A DNA stretch of 64,000 nt from Aricia agestis. Its lineage: Eukaryota; Arthropoda; Insecta; Lepidoptera; Lycaenidae. The notes under the pieces are model-generated. The model saw only the letters and a list, made by a program, of their open reading frames with translations, was not told the DNA's origin and ran no database searches. Positions 21,019 to 32,929 of the stretch are shown in pieces (position 1 is the first letter of the stretch; the number at the start of each line of letters is the position of its first letter). The DNA is taken from NCBI RefSeq assembly GCF_905147365.1, contig NC_056416.1, forward strand, positions 7,646,001-7,710,000. Reading direction: 5' to 3'. The translations under genes and the position numbers were made by a program.

Positions 21019-21599
21019 TTATTCAATCGAATCGCAGATTTAACCAGATGACACAGTCATCTGGTTAAATCTGCGATTCGATTGAATAACTAGCGCATTC
21101 ATTGAATGACACCATTCAATTGAATGACTCGGCCCAACGTCGATTGAACGATCGTCACTCAACGTCCAACTAGTTAGCAATTTGTAACATATTTTAATTT
21201 GAATATAGCGGACATAAAATCAGTCAGGTAATTGAACGTATTTCATTTTTTTCCCACTGCGGCGCTAGTAGTCACTAAAACAAATATGGCGTCAAACAGC
21301 TAACGCAGCTGATAGCACTGTGTTGATATTTTGTCGATTAAATTTACTTTAATTAAAGTTTAAAGTGCTTTACTTGTAATAAAATAATATGAGAGCGTGA
21401 ATTTACCCATAATACCCGTCAACGGCTACTTAAAAAAAATTATAGCGTCCCATTTATCGACTTCACTATATGACTTTTAGTCAAGACGTTAAACGTCGCA
21501 GTCAACGTCTTGACTTGTTGTCAGTCATTCGATGGATGGTGTCGTTCAATGAATGCGCTAGTCATTCAATCGAATCGCAGATTAAACCAGATGACTGCG
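21019..21599. mobile_element. Inverted-repeat element with extra terminal hairpin
   Basis: CAGTCATCTGGTTAAATCTG at 21054 pairs with CAGATTAAACCAGATGACTG ending at 21599, with the inverted similarity extending about 75 bp inward (GCGCATTCATTGAATGAC). On the left an additional inverted copy (21019-21053) makes a perfect 35-bp palindrome with a 3-nt loop. The interior has no transposase. Confidence 0.85.
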
Positions 21600-21609
21600 A
21601 CATATCTAA

Positions 21610-21975
21610 CTACTGTCCGTCTGTCTGTCTCCACTCTCCAGGCTGTATCTCAAGAAGCGCTATAGCTAGACTTCTGAAATTTTCACAAATACTAAAAACA
21701 AAATAAAATTAATTTTTAAGGGGGGCTCCCCAACAATTAACGTGTTTTTTTTTTGGAATTTTTTGCTCGATATCAATAACGGCAACAGGTAGGAACTTGA
21801 TATTTTCACAAAGGCCTTAATTATGTGTCTACTTCAATAATTAATAATAAGATTAAAGTAAAATAAAAATTTCAAGGTCGCTCCCATACAAGAAACACAA
21901 TTTTTAGCCTATTTTTTCTCTATAACGGTACGGAACCCTTCGTGCGCGAGTCTGACTCGCACTTGGCTGATTATT
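21610..21975 (+). repeat. Copy of the GTACGGAACCC dispersed repeat
   Basis: Carries AGGCTGTATCTCAAGAAGCG, GGGGGGCTCCC and the tail GTACGGAACCCTTCGTGCGC, as at 39780-40412. Confidence 0.7.
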
Positions 21976-22389
21976 TTAATAGCGACGTTGTCGCGATGTT
22001 ATCTACACACAATATCTCGCGGTGTAGCCGCCAGATCGCGCGTTCGGGCGGAAGCATAATAAATCGAGCCAAAGATATGTAATTGTAGAACTTACATAAT
22101 TTTATCAAGGTTTGTTTATAGTGGTAATATTAAAAAAACTCAATAGTTTGATATAAAAATATGATATATTTTCTATAACAATTAAAATATTCATAAAAAA
22201 TAGTTTTATATAAGTAAAAACATTAACAATTGCCTAATACTATTTGATCGTACTCAACATTTTGGTATTTGTTGTATATTTTAGGTTAAATTTTATAAAT
22301 CTGCTCATCTGAGTTAAGCAGGAAAAACCATTCAAAGCATAATTGTTCGAGCGCCGTTGAAACTTAATATTAAAAACAAGTTTTTTTTT

Positions 22390-25300
22390 TCACATTGTTG
22401 AATAAATGTTAATGGTTGGCGCTATATGCGTCATCGGTAGTCGGGGTGGCTCTGAGCCGAGCAACGGAGACTGTTCGTCGGGGAAGTTCAACTCGTTTTC
22501 CGGACTCGACATCACCGACTTTGGTTTCTGCTGACTCAACGTCCATCTTCTATAAACAATCGCATTTAATAAGGCCTGCATTGGATTTAAGAAAGCCTGA
22601 AACCAAAAAAAGTCCATGAGCAACTTAAATAAAAGCTTAGAAATCTATTTAGGACCGATACTAGTTCAATGAAATGAAATGAAATGAAAAATATTTATTT
22701 CTAAGTAGGTTAACAAAGTTAACACTTTTGAAACGTCGCGTCTACATGAGGCCTACCACCGGTTCAGAATTTCTTATTGAGAAGGAAATTAGAAATACAA
22801 GATAATACACATGGCTCACTATGAGTTAGGTGAACTAGGTGGTACACCATACAGTCTAATCTTTCCTTATTTTCGTTGAAGTATGTACGTACGTTCCTTA
22901 GATCACAATGTATTATGAATCACACTTTATAATAATATTATGTTCATAATTATTATTACGATACGAATTACAAGTCGTTGCGACTAGGAAAAGCCCAGAA
23001 CCTGGGTAGTTTGCCCCTCCTGGCTCAGAACCTGGGTACGCCCATGATGTGTCCCATTGTTATATTTATTTACTTTTGGATCAAATTGGCTCAAAAATGG
23101 GTCATAACTCATACCTACAAGAACCTTATAATTTTCCTTTTACAGACTTTAAATTAAATAGTTTTCAATATTTTACTTAATGCTTCACGAAACGATTATA
23201 AACAGTGGATTCGCTATTTCTGTACCTCAAAGGTATACGAAAGCGGACTATAGTTTAAGCAAATGTAGACGTCGTCATCGGTACCATACCATAGTACACA
23301 AATATATTATTAATTATTGCGATCATAAGGGAGATGGCGCGGCCATGCCGACTGTATGTGCGCCGCAGACTCGATCACACAAAAAGTGTGCCGTCTGCGA
23401 TCTCCCTAAAGTTGAGATGCACTTGGCCTAACTAGACAGCAGCAGCGGTGCGACGTAAGTATTAACAAAATATGGTTTTAGTGAAACCTTCAGATGAATG
23501 TAGGTAAATTACCGAAAATACTAACCATTATATACCATATGGTGATGATAACATTCACAGGCATATTGAACCACATCGTCCACAACAGCAGTCCGTTAAT
23601 AAGGTTTGGGAGCCAGCACAGGTAAAATGCACCATTGATAAGAAAGAACTTTAGCTTCAACGCATCCACCAACCTGCGCTCTTTGCTCGTAAACTGTAAG
23701 AACAATAGGATCCATAAATAAAGTTATCATCACAGACCGAAATTCCCTCTGCCTCTGGCATAGCTCCGTGAGGAAAGTAAAGCAGTATAATCCACAACCC
23801 ATTTTGAATTATTACGAGTTTCTATGAGAAATATGTAAAGGTTCATGCACTTTGGGCAGATAACCATCTATATGTAACAAAGTTAGAGAAATGATCGAAA
23901 ATTTGAATCTCTTAATGAAAATACATCGAATTTTCTATGTAGTAGATACATCCATGTTATTCCTTTGCTATCCGTGATGTATGGTTAACGTGACCATACA
24001 TCACCGTGTCCCGCTTTCAGGCAGTCTGTCCCGCTTTTGCAAACAGACCAAACGACAATTTAAAAGTATTTTTATTTTTTATGTTTGAAATGCCTGGAGG
24101 TAACGCACTGCCATACAACAACATATGTGGTTTTTCTGCCATATTTTGCTAATAATAGAGATAGGCACTAGCTAGACATTCACAAAATACTTAATCAATT
24201 GTATTTACCTCTATAATTTCATAAAAAGGTTTTTTTTTAATGAAATTTCATAAATAAATGAAAATAAAATTTATTTGTGGGGGAGGGGGGGGGGGGGTCC
24301 CGGTTCCGTAGATGTCCCGCTCTGACAAAAAAATAAATGGTCACGTTATGTATGGTGCGTTGTGTCTAAGTGTATAAATAGCACAAGGAAATAGAACTTT
24401 AAATACTCCGTAACAAACATTTATAGTATCATACTTCCTGGCTCCTGCTTTATGCATTTAATTAGTTGTATAAAAACACAGCATATTATAAAGTTCTCAT
24501 AATTGATTACGATGTTCTAAATGGCCGTGACTCCTCACGATTTATGCCAAAAACGTGATCCTATGAGAATTTTGCAACACGCATGAGAGCGATATCCATA
24601 CTAATATTATAAATGCGAAAGTATCTCTGTCTGTCTGTCTGTCTCACTTGCACGCCAAAACTACTGAACCGATTGCGATGAAATTTTGTACACAGTTATT
24701 CTAGAGTCTGAGAAAGGACATAGGCTACATTTTGATCTGGGAAAATATCTTATTTCCATGAAAATATCGATGAAAATGAATTCGCATTGCGCGTGGCCAG
24801 CGCTCATCCCGGAGGTCCTGGGTTCGAGTCCCGCAGGCGGAACAAAAAGTTTTCAATGTTCCTGGGTCTTGGATGTGTATTAAAATAATATTTCAAAAAT
24901 CTTAAATGTATTAATTTATGTATAATATTATAAAAAATCCAGAAATATATCGATGCAATGAACATTTTAGTTCTAATACGATTCAACAGATGGCGTTTTA
25001 TTTTTTACTTTATTGTAACATAGAACTAATCATACTTATTAGTTAGTATGTTTTTGTTTATAGTTTTTAATACGTTAGAATATTATGTTTAATAATATAA
25101 TCACTTGGTATAATAATAATCAATCTATCTTATCTTATAGAACTCCTACTGCATTTCTAATATATGTGACAAGTTGACAACAGAAGGCGCTCTAAAATAA
25201 AGGAGTTCGAGTTAGGGTTGTTGAGGAAGTGATTATGAGGAAGAGGAGGAGGAAGAGGAATTTTCACGCGCAAATTTAGAGGATGCGGATGAGGAAGCGG

Positions 25301-28300
25301 ATGAGGAAGAGGATGATAGGAAATTATAAATACTAGCGGACCCAACCCAAAAGTCTTTGTCCTGTCTGTACATAACTAGGTACATAGGTACATTACACAA
25401 AAATTAATTAAAAGGGCATTTTCCAGTGGACCAAACTATGAATCTAAATCATTCTCAAAACACACACACTAAAGAATCATCAAAATCCGTCCCACAATTA
25501 AGGAGGAGTTCAGTAACTAGTCTAAGAAAATTAGTTTCAAAATCGACGATCAGACCGAATAATTCGTTTAGTTTTGAAAGTTGGTACAGTTGTTCCTAAA
25601 GGTGTCCAGACCTTAATTATCTACATTACTATAAATTACGTCCAAACTGTACGATCAAACGATCATTACTTTAGGAAATACAGAGTATTAAAAGGGTACG
25701 CTCACGCTGTTTTTCCATACAAATATATTCCCCAATTTACTCCCTGGACCATTGTCCAGGCGTTTAGACAAATGATTTTTATACAATAAGTACTATGATC
25801 TGTTAAAGCTACGTTAGATTTTTTCTAAATTTACTAATAAATAAAAAATAATGCCCCGTACCCCGCCAATCGACCGACCATAAAATAAATTTGAAAGATG
25901 TTTACGATAAAATAAAAACGTAGTGGTATAGACTCATTCTTCCTGAAGATATTTAAAAAGAATAAATTTAGATAGGATCAACTTTGAAGGAAGAATCACG
26001 GGAATACGTTACCTCGATTAACTGTACCTAGAGACAGATACAGTAAATCGGCGTAACGTAGTCCCCTGATTCCACCGCGCGCCGACTCTTGTCCCACCCT
26101 CGGAGACTTTTAGTATATTCATCTGGACACCTTTAGGAACAACTGTACCAACTTTCAAAACTACACGAATTATTCGGTCTGAATTCCTTAATTTTCCCAA
26201 ACTAAACATACACAACAACGCACACAAAAAAAAAGATGAGTGAATGATACAATTCTCTGGCTCTGACGTGTTCGCGACGCGCATGCGCAGTGAAATTCCT
26301 CATAAATTCCTCTTAAATTTTGAGGAAGCGATAGAGGAAGAGGATTTTTTAATTTTTATTTATGAGGATGCGGTAGCGGTTGAGGAACCCAAAATATTGC
26401 GGAACTTCCTCATTTTGAGGAAGCGGAAGAGGAATCCTCAGCAACCCTAGTTCGAGTGTACCGTGTTGGCCTATATTCCATCCAGAAAATATATCAATGC
26501 AATCAACATTTTAATTCTAATATATGAAAGCAGATGGCGTTTTATTTTTTACTTTATTATTGTAACAGAACTAATCATACCTACTTTACTATATAATATT
26601 GTTTTTATTCATAACTAGCTGTTGCCCGCGACTTCGTCCGCGTGGACTTTAGTTTATAGCGCGCGGTGTCAACAAAATTTGTGTCAAATTTAAAAACTTT
26701 TTGAAACCCTGGTAAGTGGTACCCCTCTTAGGGCCGCGCAGCGCGCTACACCGGAATGGCAGCGCTGAAAGTGCTCGCCTCGCCGCTGCCATTCTATCTA
26801 TACTAATATTATAAATGCGAAAGTATCTCTGTCTGTCTGTCTGTCTGTCTGTCTGTCAATTTCGCTTTCACGCCAAACGCCAAAACTACCGAACCGATTG
26901 TAATGAAATTTTGTATATAGATAGTCTAAAGCCTGAGAAAGGACATAGGCTACTTTTTTACTGGAAAAAAAGGGTCGTAAATTTGTTCAAAAAATTAATA
27001 ATAGATGGCGCCGTGCGTCTTCTACATCGCGCTGACGCTTGCTCAAAAGTCTTTCTATAAGAGGTGGTATCATCTTACATTTAAGTCTCGATTTTTTTCG
27101 ATTGTTATATCTATTCTACGGTATTAAATAACTCAGTACTTTATCTGTGCAGGCAGTGACGTAACCTTAAGACCAAATTTCACCAACGACTGTTAAAGTT
27201 AATGCTCGAATTAGTATCACGTTAGCTGTTTCGTTTTTCATATGAATGAAAGAGAAGACAGGACATTTTAACAAGCTGTTAACACTAACAGACGTTGGTG
27301 AAATTGGGGCTAAACCTATCAATGATAAATAGTTTATGGGTAAAGTTGTGTAATTGGGGGGCTAAATAAGCTTTAAAATTTGGCATAAAATATAAAGTTT
27401 AATATACAAAAATGAAGTACTTATTGTGTGCACACTGCACAGCTGTATTGATTTAAGGGGTACCAGGGTTTTTTTATAAAAGCTTTTGACACCAATTTTG
27501 TTGACATCGCGCGCTATAAACTGAAGTCCACGCGGACGAAGTCGCGGGCTAGTAATAAATAATAATTAAGTAGAGCACATACTAAGCAGAAAAGCATACC
27601 TGAGCCATCGGAATAGACACAGCCAACTCAACATGTTTGCTAAGTAACATATAAATAATAGGGTTCACTATCATAACCATAGCGATAGGTAGGTATGTAG
27701 CACAATAGTTAGGAAGAATTCTGTACACAGCACTCGTTATAGAAGTAAGATTATGGCAACTGAAAACAGAAAACACATGAGGATCTTATGAGACCGAAGT
27801 ATGACATTATAGGAATATAATCCCGAGCGATAGAGTATCGTCGCGAAACATACACTAATACATACAGTTAGCCATTACGACTTTTCTAAGGAGACAAGTG
27901 CAACTTGAAAACTGTCTTTACTCTATAGCCTGCTAGTAGCAGATACTTTCGCATTTATAATATTATTATATTATAAATGCGAAAGTATTTGTCTGTGTGT
28001 CTCGCTGTCACGCCAAAACTACTGAGCTGATTGTAATGAAATTTTGTACACAGATAGTCTAAAGCCTGAGAAAGGACATAGGCCACTTTTTAACTGGAAA
28101 AAGGGGTTTTAAAGGGGTGTTTATACGTAAATTTGTTTAAATTAAATTAGATCCAAAAATTCATAATAGATGGCGCTGTACGTCACCTACATTGCACAAG
28201 CGCTAACTCAAACGTGTTTTTTATAAGACGTGGTGAGGATGAAGAATCCATTCATGTTTTTTTAAGTATTAAGAAGAGTTAATGTTCGACCCCAGTTATT

Positions 28301-31300
28301 AACCCCCGACGCAAAAAGAGGGGCGTTTTATGTGTGACGTGTCTGTTTGTCTGTAAACATTGGAGTTTGAAGTAAGCCTACCGCGGAAGCAACTCTGTCG
28401 TGGAAATGCGGACTGAGTCGCGGGCAACAGCTAGTATATTATTCTAATAATATTTTCTATTATTAGAAATAACATTGGAAAAACTTACGTAGCATCCGGA
28501 ATGTACAGTATTGACAATCCAACACCTGTGGTAATCGCGGGTATACCCCACGCGAATGTGTGATATTTGAATGCGTTAAACTCATAGTTCCTTATAGCGT
28601 TCCACGTGTCTATTGCGTAAAATAGCGTCCAAAACCAGGTTGCCGTGTAGAAATATTGCGTCCATGCCTACAAAGGTCATCATCTTATTATTTAAAACTT
28701 TTTGTGCTACATTTATCCATTATTTGTTTTAAATAAAATTAAGAGATTGGATTAATAAATCTAAAATTCGTAACAGAAGAAGTTGCTCAACAAGTTTTAC
28801 AGGTCACTGACCCTTCTTGAAAGTAAAGGATATTCCACTTACTTAATTATTATTAATTATGCTTTAGCTACCCTTTTAGCAAATAGCACAAAAAAATTAA
28901 AAATCTATTTACATAGGTAATAATATAATAAACATGTAAAAATCTTTTTATGTATAAACATTAAACAATACAAGTACTTTTCCATAATCATTTATGCTTT
29001 GGCTCCTGAACCTGAGATTTAGGTTGTAATTATTCCTACTAAAATAAATTATTTCGTTTATCAACTAATTAAACAATTAAATATTTTTACTTACTGATAT
29101 TAAAGTGCAAAATAAAACACTGACATCATCATCAGGCATCGGCATAATATTTTTGAATTGTAACCATAGTGATGATCGTATTAAAACACCTGCAAACAAA
29201 GCATGTTATTGACATACTTATTTTATACATAATATAACATGGATTTTTTACTTAACGTTTACGGCCTGAACAAAAAACAGAACACATAAATACAATATTG
29301 AAGTAGGTAGTTAAACAACTTAAATTTTACTATCTGAATAATCTTTACAAATGACAAAGTGAAGTAAAAATGAAACAGAAAATATTTATTACAAGGTGGC
29401 TGGCGGCTGCTAAGTATTGCTAATGAAATTTAATTAATATCACGTTAGCATATAATGCAAATAAACAAGTACAATCTTAATAAGCCATAAAATGCTTAAT
29501 ATATACTAATATTATAAAGCGGAAGAGTTTGTTAGTTTGTTTGTTTGTTTGTTTGAACGCGCTAATCTCAGAAACTACTGGTCCGATTTGAAAAATTCTT
29601 TCAGTGTTAGATAGACCATTTATCGAGGAAGGCTAGAGGCTATATTTTATCACGCTACTACTAATAGGAGCGAAGAAATAGAGGAAAGTGTGGAAAAAAC
29701 GGGGGAAAATTATTTGAAAGGGCTTACTTGAACGCTCTAATCTCAGGAACTACTGGTTCGATTTGAAAAATTCTTTCAGTGTTAGATAGCCTATTTATCG
29801 AGGAAAGCTATAGGCTATATTTTATTGCGCTAAAGCTAATAGGAGAAAAGAAATAGAGGAGAGTGTGTGAAAAAACGGGAGAAATTATTTGAAATGGCTT
29901 ATTTGAACGCGCTAATCTCAGGAACTACTGGTCTGATTTGAAAATTTCTTACAGTGTTAGGTAGCCCATTTATCGAGAAAGGTTATAGGCTATATTTTAT
30001 CACGCTAAGACTAATGAGAGCGAAAAAATAGAGAAAAATGTGGTAAAAATTGGGGAAATTATTTGAAAGGGCTTATTTGAACGTGCTAATCTCAGGAACT
30101 ACTGGTCCGATTTGAAAAATTCTTTCAGTGTTAGATAGCTCATTTATCGAGAAAGGCTATAGGCTATATTTTATCACGCTAAGACTAATAGGAACGAAGA
30201 AATAGAGGAAAATGTGGAAAGAAACGGGGCAAATTATTTGAAAGGGCTTATCTCACGAACTACTGGAGCAACTTTTCTGTTATTTGGCTCAGGTAAGAAG
30301 TAGACCACGTTAAGGATCATAGGCTATTTTTTGTGGACTAACTTGTCTGTGAAATATCTAATTTACGCGGGCGAAGCTGCGCGGAATGTTATATTTCGCG
30401 TGGTCACGACATCACGCGTAAACGGCTGGACCCATTTTTCTGAAATTTGGTATAATGATACTTTGAGTTCCGAAAAAGAACATAGGATACATTTTGTCCC
30501 GGAAAAATTACTGTTTACTGCACAATATACTTTTATGATTTGCCTGTAAACTTTTCAATCTATGGAATTTGGTATGGAGATACTTTGAGTCTTGAGAAAG
30601 GACAAGGAATACAAATTTTGTCCCGGAAAATGTACGGTTCCCGCACAATAAACTTTTATGATTATCGCCTAAAGTCTAAACTATTCAATCTATTTTGATG
30701 AAATTTGGTTTGGCAATACTTTCAGTCTCGGGAAAGGACAAGAGATACTTTTTATTCCGGAAAATATACGGTTCCCGCACAATAAACTTTTATGATTCTC
30801 GCCTAATCTATTTAATCTATTTTGATGAAATTTGGCATGGAGATTGGAGATACTAATTTGAATCTGGGACAAGGAATGTTTTTTGTCCCGGAAAAATGTG
30901 GGATTCCCACACAATATACTTTTCTGATTTGCGCGTAAACGACTCAATTCGATGTACGGGAACAACTATAAAGTCCACGCGGACGAAGTCGCAGGCAACA
31001 TCTAGTATGTACTAATCTTGAAAAAATTGTAATTCAATGACATTACTTTAGCGAAATTAATAACTGAATTTTTTTAAATGCGTATAGAAAGCTTTTAATT
31101 ACTTACCTAAAGTGAAATTATATTTTTTATTAATAGTAACTAACCCTACACCAGGGGTTCCCAAACTTATTTCGTCTACTGCCCACTATGAGAACAAATT
31201 ATGTTTTAGCGCCCCCTTTGTTTCAATTTAAAATGCATCCAGATGAAATAAATCACCCCCAAGCCTCTACACAACGCCTCCATTTTTTTTTCCTGGGTCC

Positions 31301-32918
31301 CGCACCGCCCCCCTGTAGACCTTCAGCGCCCATTATCGTTATATAAGCCTATCCCAAAGGCGTTATCACCCACTTTGGGATAGGCTGCCCTACACTAAAT
31401 CTTTTATTTTGTACTTATCAATATGATCAGATTTTCTCAACTTAATTATAAGTAACATTAGTCACAAGCCTTACCTAGAGAAGCTAATAAATCTGCAACT
31501 GCTAACCAGATTATTATATGTCTTCCTCGAGAACTTGAAAAATTTTGCAACCTTAGTGAGGTATAATCACGTCTTGGTAAAATCTGAAATATTATGATAG
31601 TGGGTATATATTATAATATATTTTCATCTGTAATATAAAAATGAGTCGCTGAATGTGTTGCTAAGCGCAAAACTCGAGAACGGTTGGACCGATTTCGCTA
31701 ATTCTTTTTTTAAAATATTCCTTGAAGTACGAGGATGGTTCTTACAGAGAGAAAAATTCTAAAAAAAAAATTTTAAATTTCCTGAAAAAGTCTAAAAACA
31801 ACCAGGGAAGATTTTAAAGTGACACGAAGTTCACCGGGACAGCTAGTAGTCAATAATAATACAGTAAAACCTGTTTAAGACGATTTCACAGGGACTCAAT
31901 CAAAAACGCGTCTTATGCGGGAAAGCGTATTATGCGGGATATAGGGAAATAAAAAATGTACCTACTACATAGTATGTATTAATATTTATTATGTTTTTTC
32001 AGATGTAGAGCTAGGTATTGAATTGTACATTTAAAAATTATGTATGTTACATAAAAATATGTTGTGTATTACTATCACGTTATTTAAACCTGGGCGTGTG
32101 TTAAAATCGGAGTTGACTCATCTTCTTCTTGATCATTATCACTTTGACTACATTTGATTATATTTGCATTATCATCAATGGAAGAATATCCAGGAAAACC
32201 CTGCAGTATTACGGGTTCTACTTCTTCCAAAAACGTCACATCAGTTCAGTCAGTCGGCCTCTGTTGCAGATGTAAGAGGTAATACGTGTATGAAAACATG
32301 TCTCAAGTTGCAGGGACTGATGAAATATGGCGTATTATGCAAGAAATTGTATTAAACGTGATCGTCTTAAACAGGTTCTACTAATTAAGAATATTACCAA
32401 CATGCTAGAGGAGTCCTGGAGTACTTTTAACATGTCTTTATTTTGAAAATTTACTGAAAACCAGCATTGCGAACTGCGTTCACAACAGATGCTGAGTAGG
32501 TGCCAATTTGGTAGGACTTATATTACAATGTTCTTGATTATTTTAATATTTATCTACTGTTTTACCAAATAAAGTTTCTTTCTTTCATAATAACAAACAA
32601 TATTTCTTGGCTGATTCGAGATTTCATATAAAGATATTATGCATTTAAAAAATCCATTCCTAAATAGATCTAAGATAAAATATGATAAGTACACATATTT
32701 TCTATTGGTGTTGGATTTAACTAATGTTAAATTAATAGTGAGGTTTATAGAGCAGAGAGCCTCACCTGATAAAGCGATCCCAATATTCCTATTGAAGATG
32801 ATACCAAGCACACAGTGTTGTAGGATTCAGTGTTGAATTCACTCATAATTTTTACTGCTAAATCTTCTTTATTACCGGAATGGTGACAGCAAAACGTTTG
32901 GATTGTAGGATCAGACAT
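22390..32918 (-). CDS. G-protein coupled receptor 143 (OA1) orthologue
   Basis: Seven exons on the - strand: 32918-32766, 31583-31475, 29189-29095, 28667-28489, 27759-27600, 23693-23526 and 22596-22390. All have GT/AG borders and compatible phases (0,1,0,2,0,0) and give 356 aa. The N-terminus has the family's TFCC motif. Later landmarks are the second-helix WLAVADLLASLG, GVLIRSSLWL, the W-rich third and fourth helix segment, TYLPIAMVMIVNPIIY, FYLCWLPNLINGLL and LNPMQALLNAIVYRRW. GPR143 is an intracellular seven-helix receptor of lysosomes and melanosomes in vertebrates, linked to pigment-organelle biogenesis. The tail here contains EQSPLL, an acidic dileucine sorting motif, which fits an endolysosomal address. 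Introns hold at least ten transposable elements, which explains the 10.5-kb span for a 1.07-kb coding sequence. Confidence 0.92.
22669..22870 (-). mobile_element. LINE 3' tail with (TCATT)n end
   Basis: On the - strand: AACCGGTGGTAGGCC, then GAAATAAATATTTTTCATTTC with a pentamer run, the form of a CR1/jockey-type LINE 3' end. No coding sequence remains. Lies in the last GPR143 intron. Confidence 0.55.
23986..24348. mobile_element. Non-autonomous hAT-type element
   Basis: 8-bp TSD TGTATGGT at 23978-23985 and 24349-24356. Termini TAACGTGACCAT and ATGGTCACGTTA are perfect 12-bp inverted repeats. GTGTCCCGC and GATGTCCCGC form subterminal repeats. No transposase; G12-type run at about 24283-24298. 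Inside GPR143 intron 5. Confidence 0.88.
24595..26796 (+). mobile_element. Helitron/SINE composite, copy B
   Basis: A|TCCATACTAATATTATAAAT head, (GTCT)n, tRNA-like B box (GGTTCGAGTCCCGC) and tail as in copy A. It is interrupted by the hAT element at 25213-26449 and followed by the reversed Helitron tail (26614-26740) and a partial copy of the GGGCCGCG foldback. The SINE-to-Helitron junction and the reversed-tail junction are the same as in copy A. Confidence 0.75.
25213..26449. mobile_element. 1.2-kb hAT-type element with internal inverted repeat
   Basis: 8-bp TSD GTTCGAGT at 25205-25212 and 26450-26457; the uninterrupted site (AGGAGTTCGAGTGTACC) is in copy A at about 16449-16456. Termini TAGGGTTGTTGAGGAAG and GGAATCCTCAGCAACCCTA are inverted. 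Next to them lie purine-rich GAGGAAGCGG repeats. An internal inverted pair of about 57 bp (GACCGAATAATTCG near 25553 and CGAATTATTCGGTC near 26168) flanks a 500-bp core. No transposase frame. Confidence 0.9.
26797..27552 (+). mobile_element. Non-autonomous Helitron
   Basis: A|TCTATACTAATATTATAAAT ... GTCGCGGGCTAG|T. Its tail lacks the CAACAG seen in other copies. It contains a 140-bp element at 27171-27310. Confidence 0.85.
27171..27310. mobile_element. 140-bp Harbinger-like element
   Basis: TIRs GACCAAATTTCACCAACG and CGTTGGTGAAATTGGGGC, flanked by TAA (27168-27170, 27311-27313). The unfilled site CCTTAAACCTATC is present at about 17431, 45307 and 45562. A TWA target and G..CC ends fit PIF/Harbinger derivatives. 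Confidence 0.85.
27955..28434 (+). mobile_element. Helitron-like element
   Basis: Head ATATTATAAATGCGAAAG with degraded GTCT repeats, end GTCGCGGGCAACAGCTAG|T. It is preceded by a short inverted piece of the head at 27945-27962. GPR143 exon 4 lies just downstream. Confidence 0.75.
29505..31005 (+). mobile_element. Helitron-like element with 175-bp minisatellite
   Basis: Head TATACTAATATTATAAAGCG with a (GTTT)n tract, end GTCGCAGGCAACATCTAG|T. 29555-30253 is a tandem array (next entry). The second part holds three or four loose repeats of CCCGGAAAA.T.ACG and AAACTTTTATGATT. Confidence 0.75.
29555..30253 (+). repeat. 175-bp tandem repeat, four units
   Basis: Units start GAACGCGCTAATCTCAG or close variants at 29555, 29730, 29905 and 30079, with a partial unit at about 30245. 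Each contains CTACTGGTCCGATTTGAAAA and ends near GGAAATTATTTGAAAGGGCT. The same unit occurs reversed in the element at 57915-58408. Confidence 0.9.
31152..31387. mobile_element. Non-autonomous hAT-type element
   Basis: 8-bp TSD CCCTACAC at 31144-31151 and 31388-31395. Left end CAGGGGTTCCCAAACTT; right end reads CAGCCTATCCCAAAG in reverse, and that end is itself a perfect 14-bp hairpin (AGCCTATCCCAAAG ... CTTTGGGATAGGCT). CAGGGGTTC-type termini are a classic hAT signature. Inside GPR143 intron 2, about 80 bp from exon 2. Confidence 0.88.
31627..31846 (+). mobile_element. Helitron, same family as 10364-10493
   Basis: A|TCTGTAATATAAAAATGAGT ... CACCGGGACAGCTAG|T. Shares GCTAAGCGCAAAACTCGAGA with the 130-bp copy but has about 90 bp more interior. 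Confidence 0.88.
31862..32383. mobile_element. pogo/Tigger-like remnant
   Basis: Termini CAGTAAAACCTGTTTAAGAC and GTCTTAAACAGGTTCTACTA are inverted repeats. The - strand around 32095-32160 reads SDNDQEEDESTPILTHAQ, which resembles the acidic end of Tigger-type transposases. The rest of the transposase is missing. Confidence 0.65.
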
Positions 32919-32929
32919 TATTTATAAAT

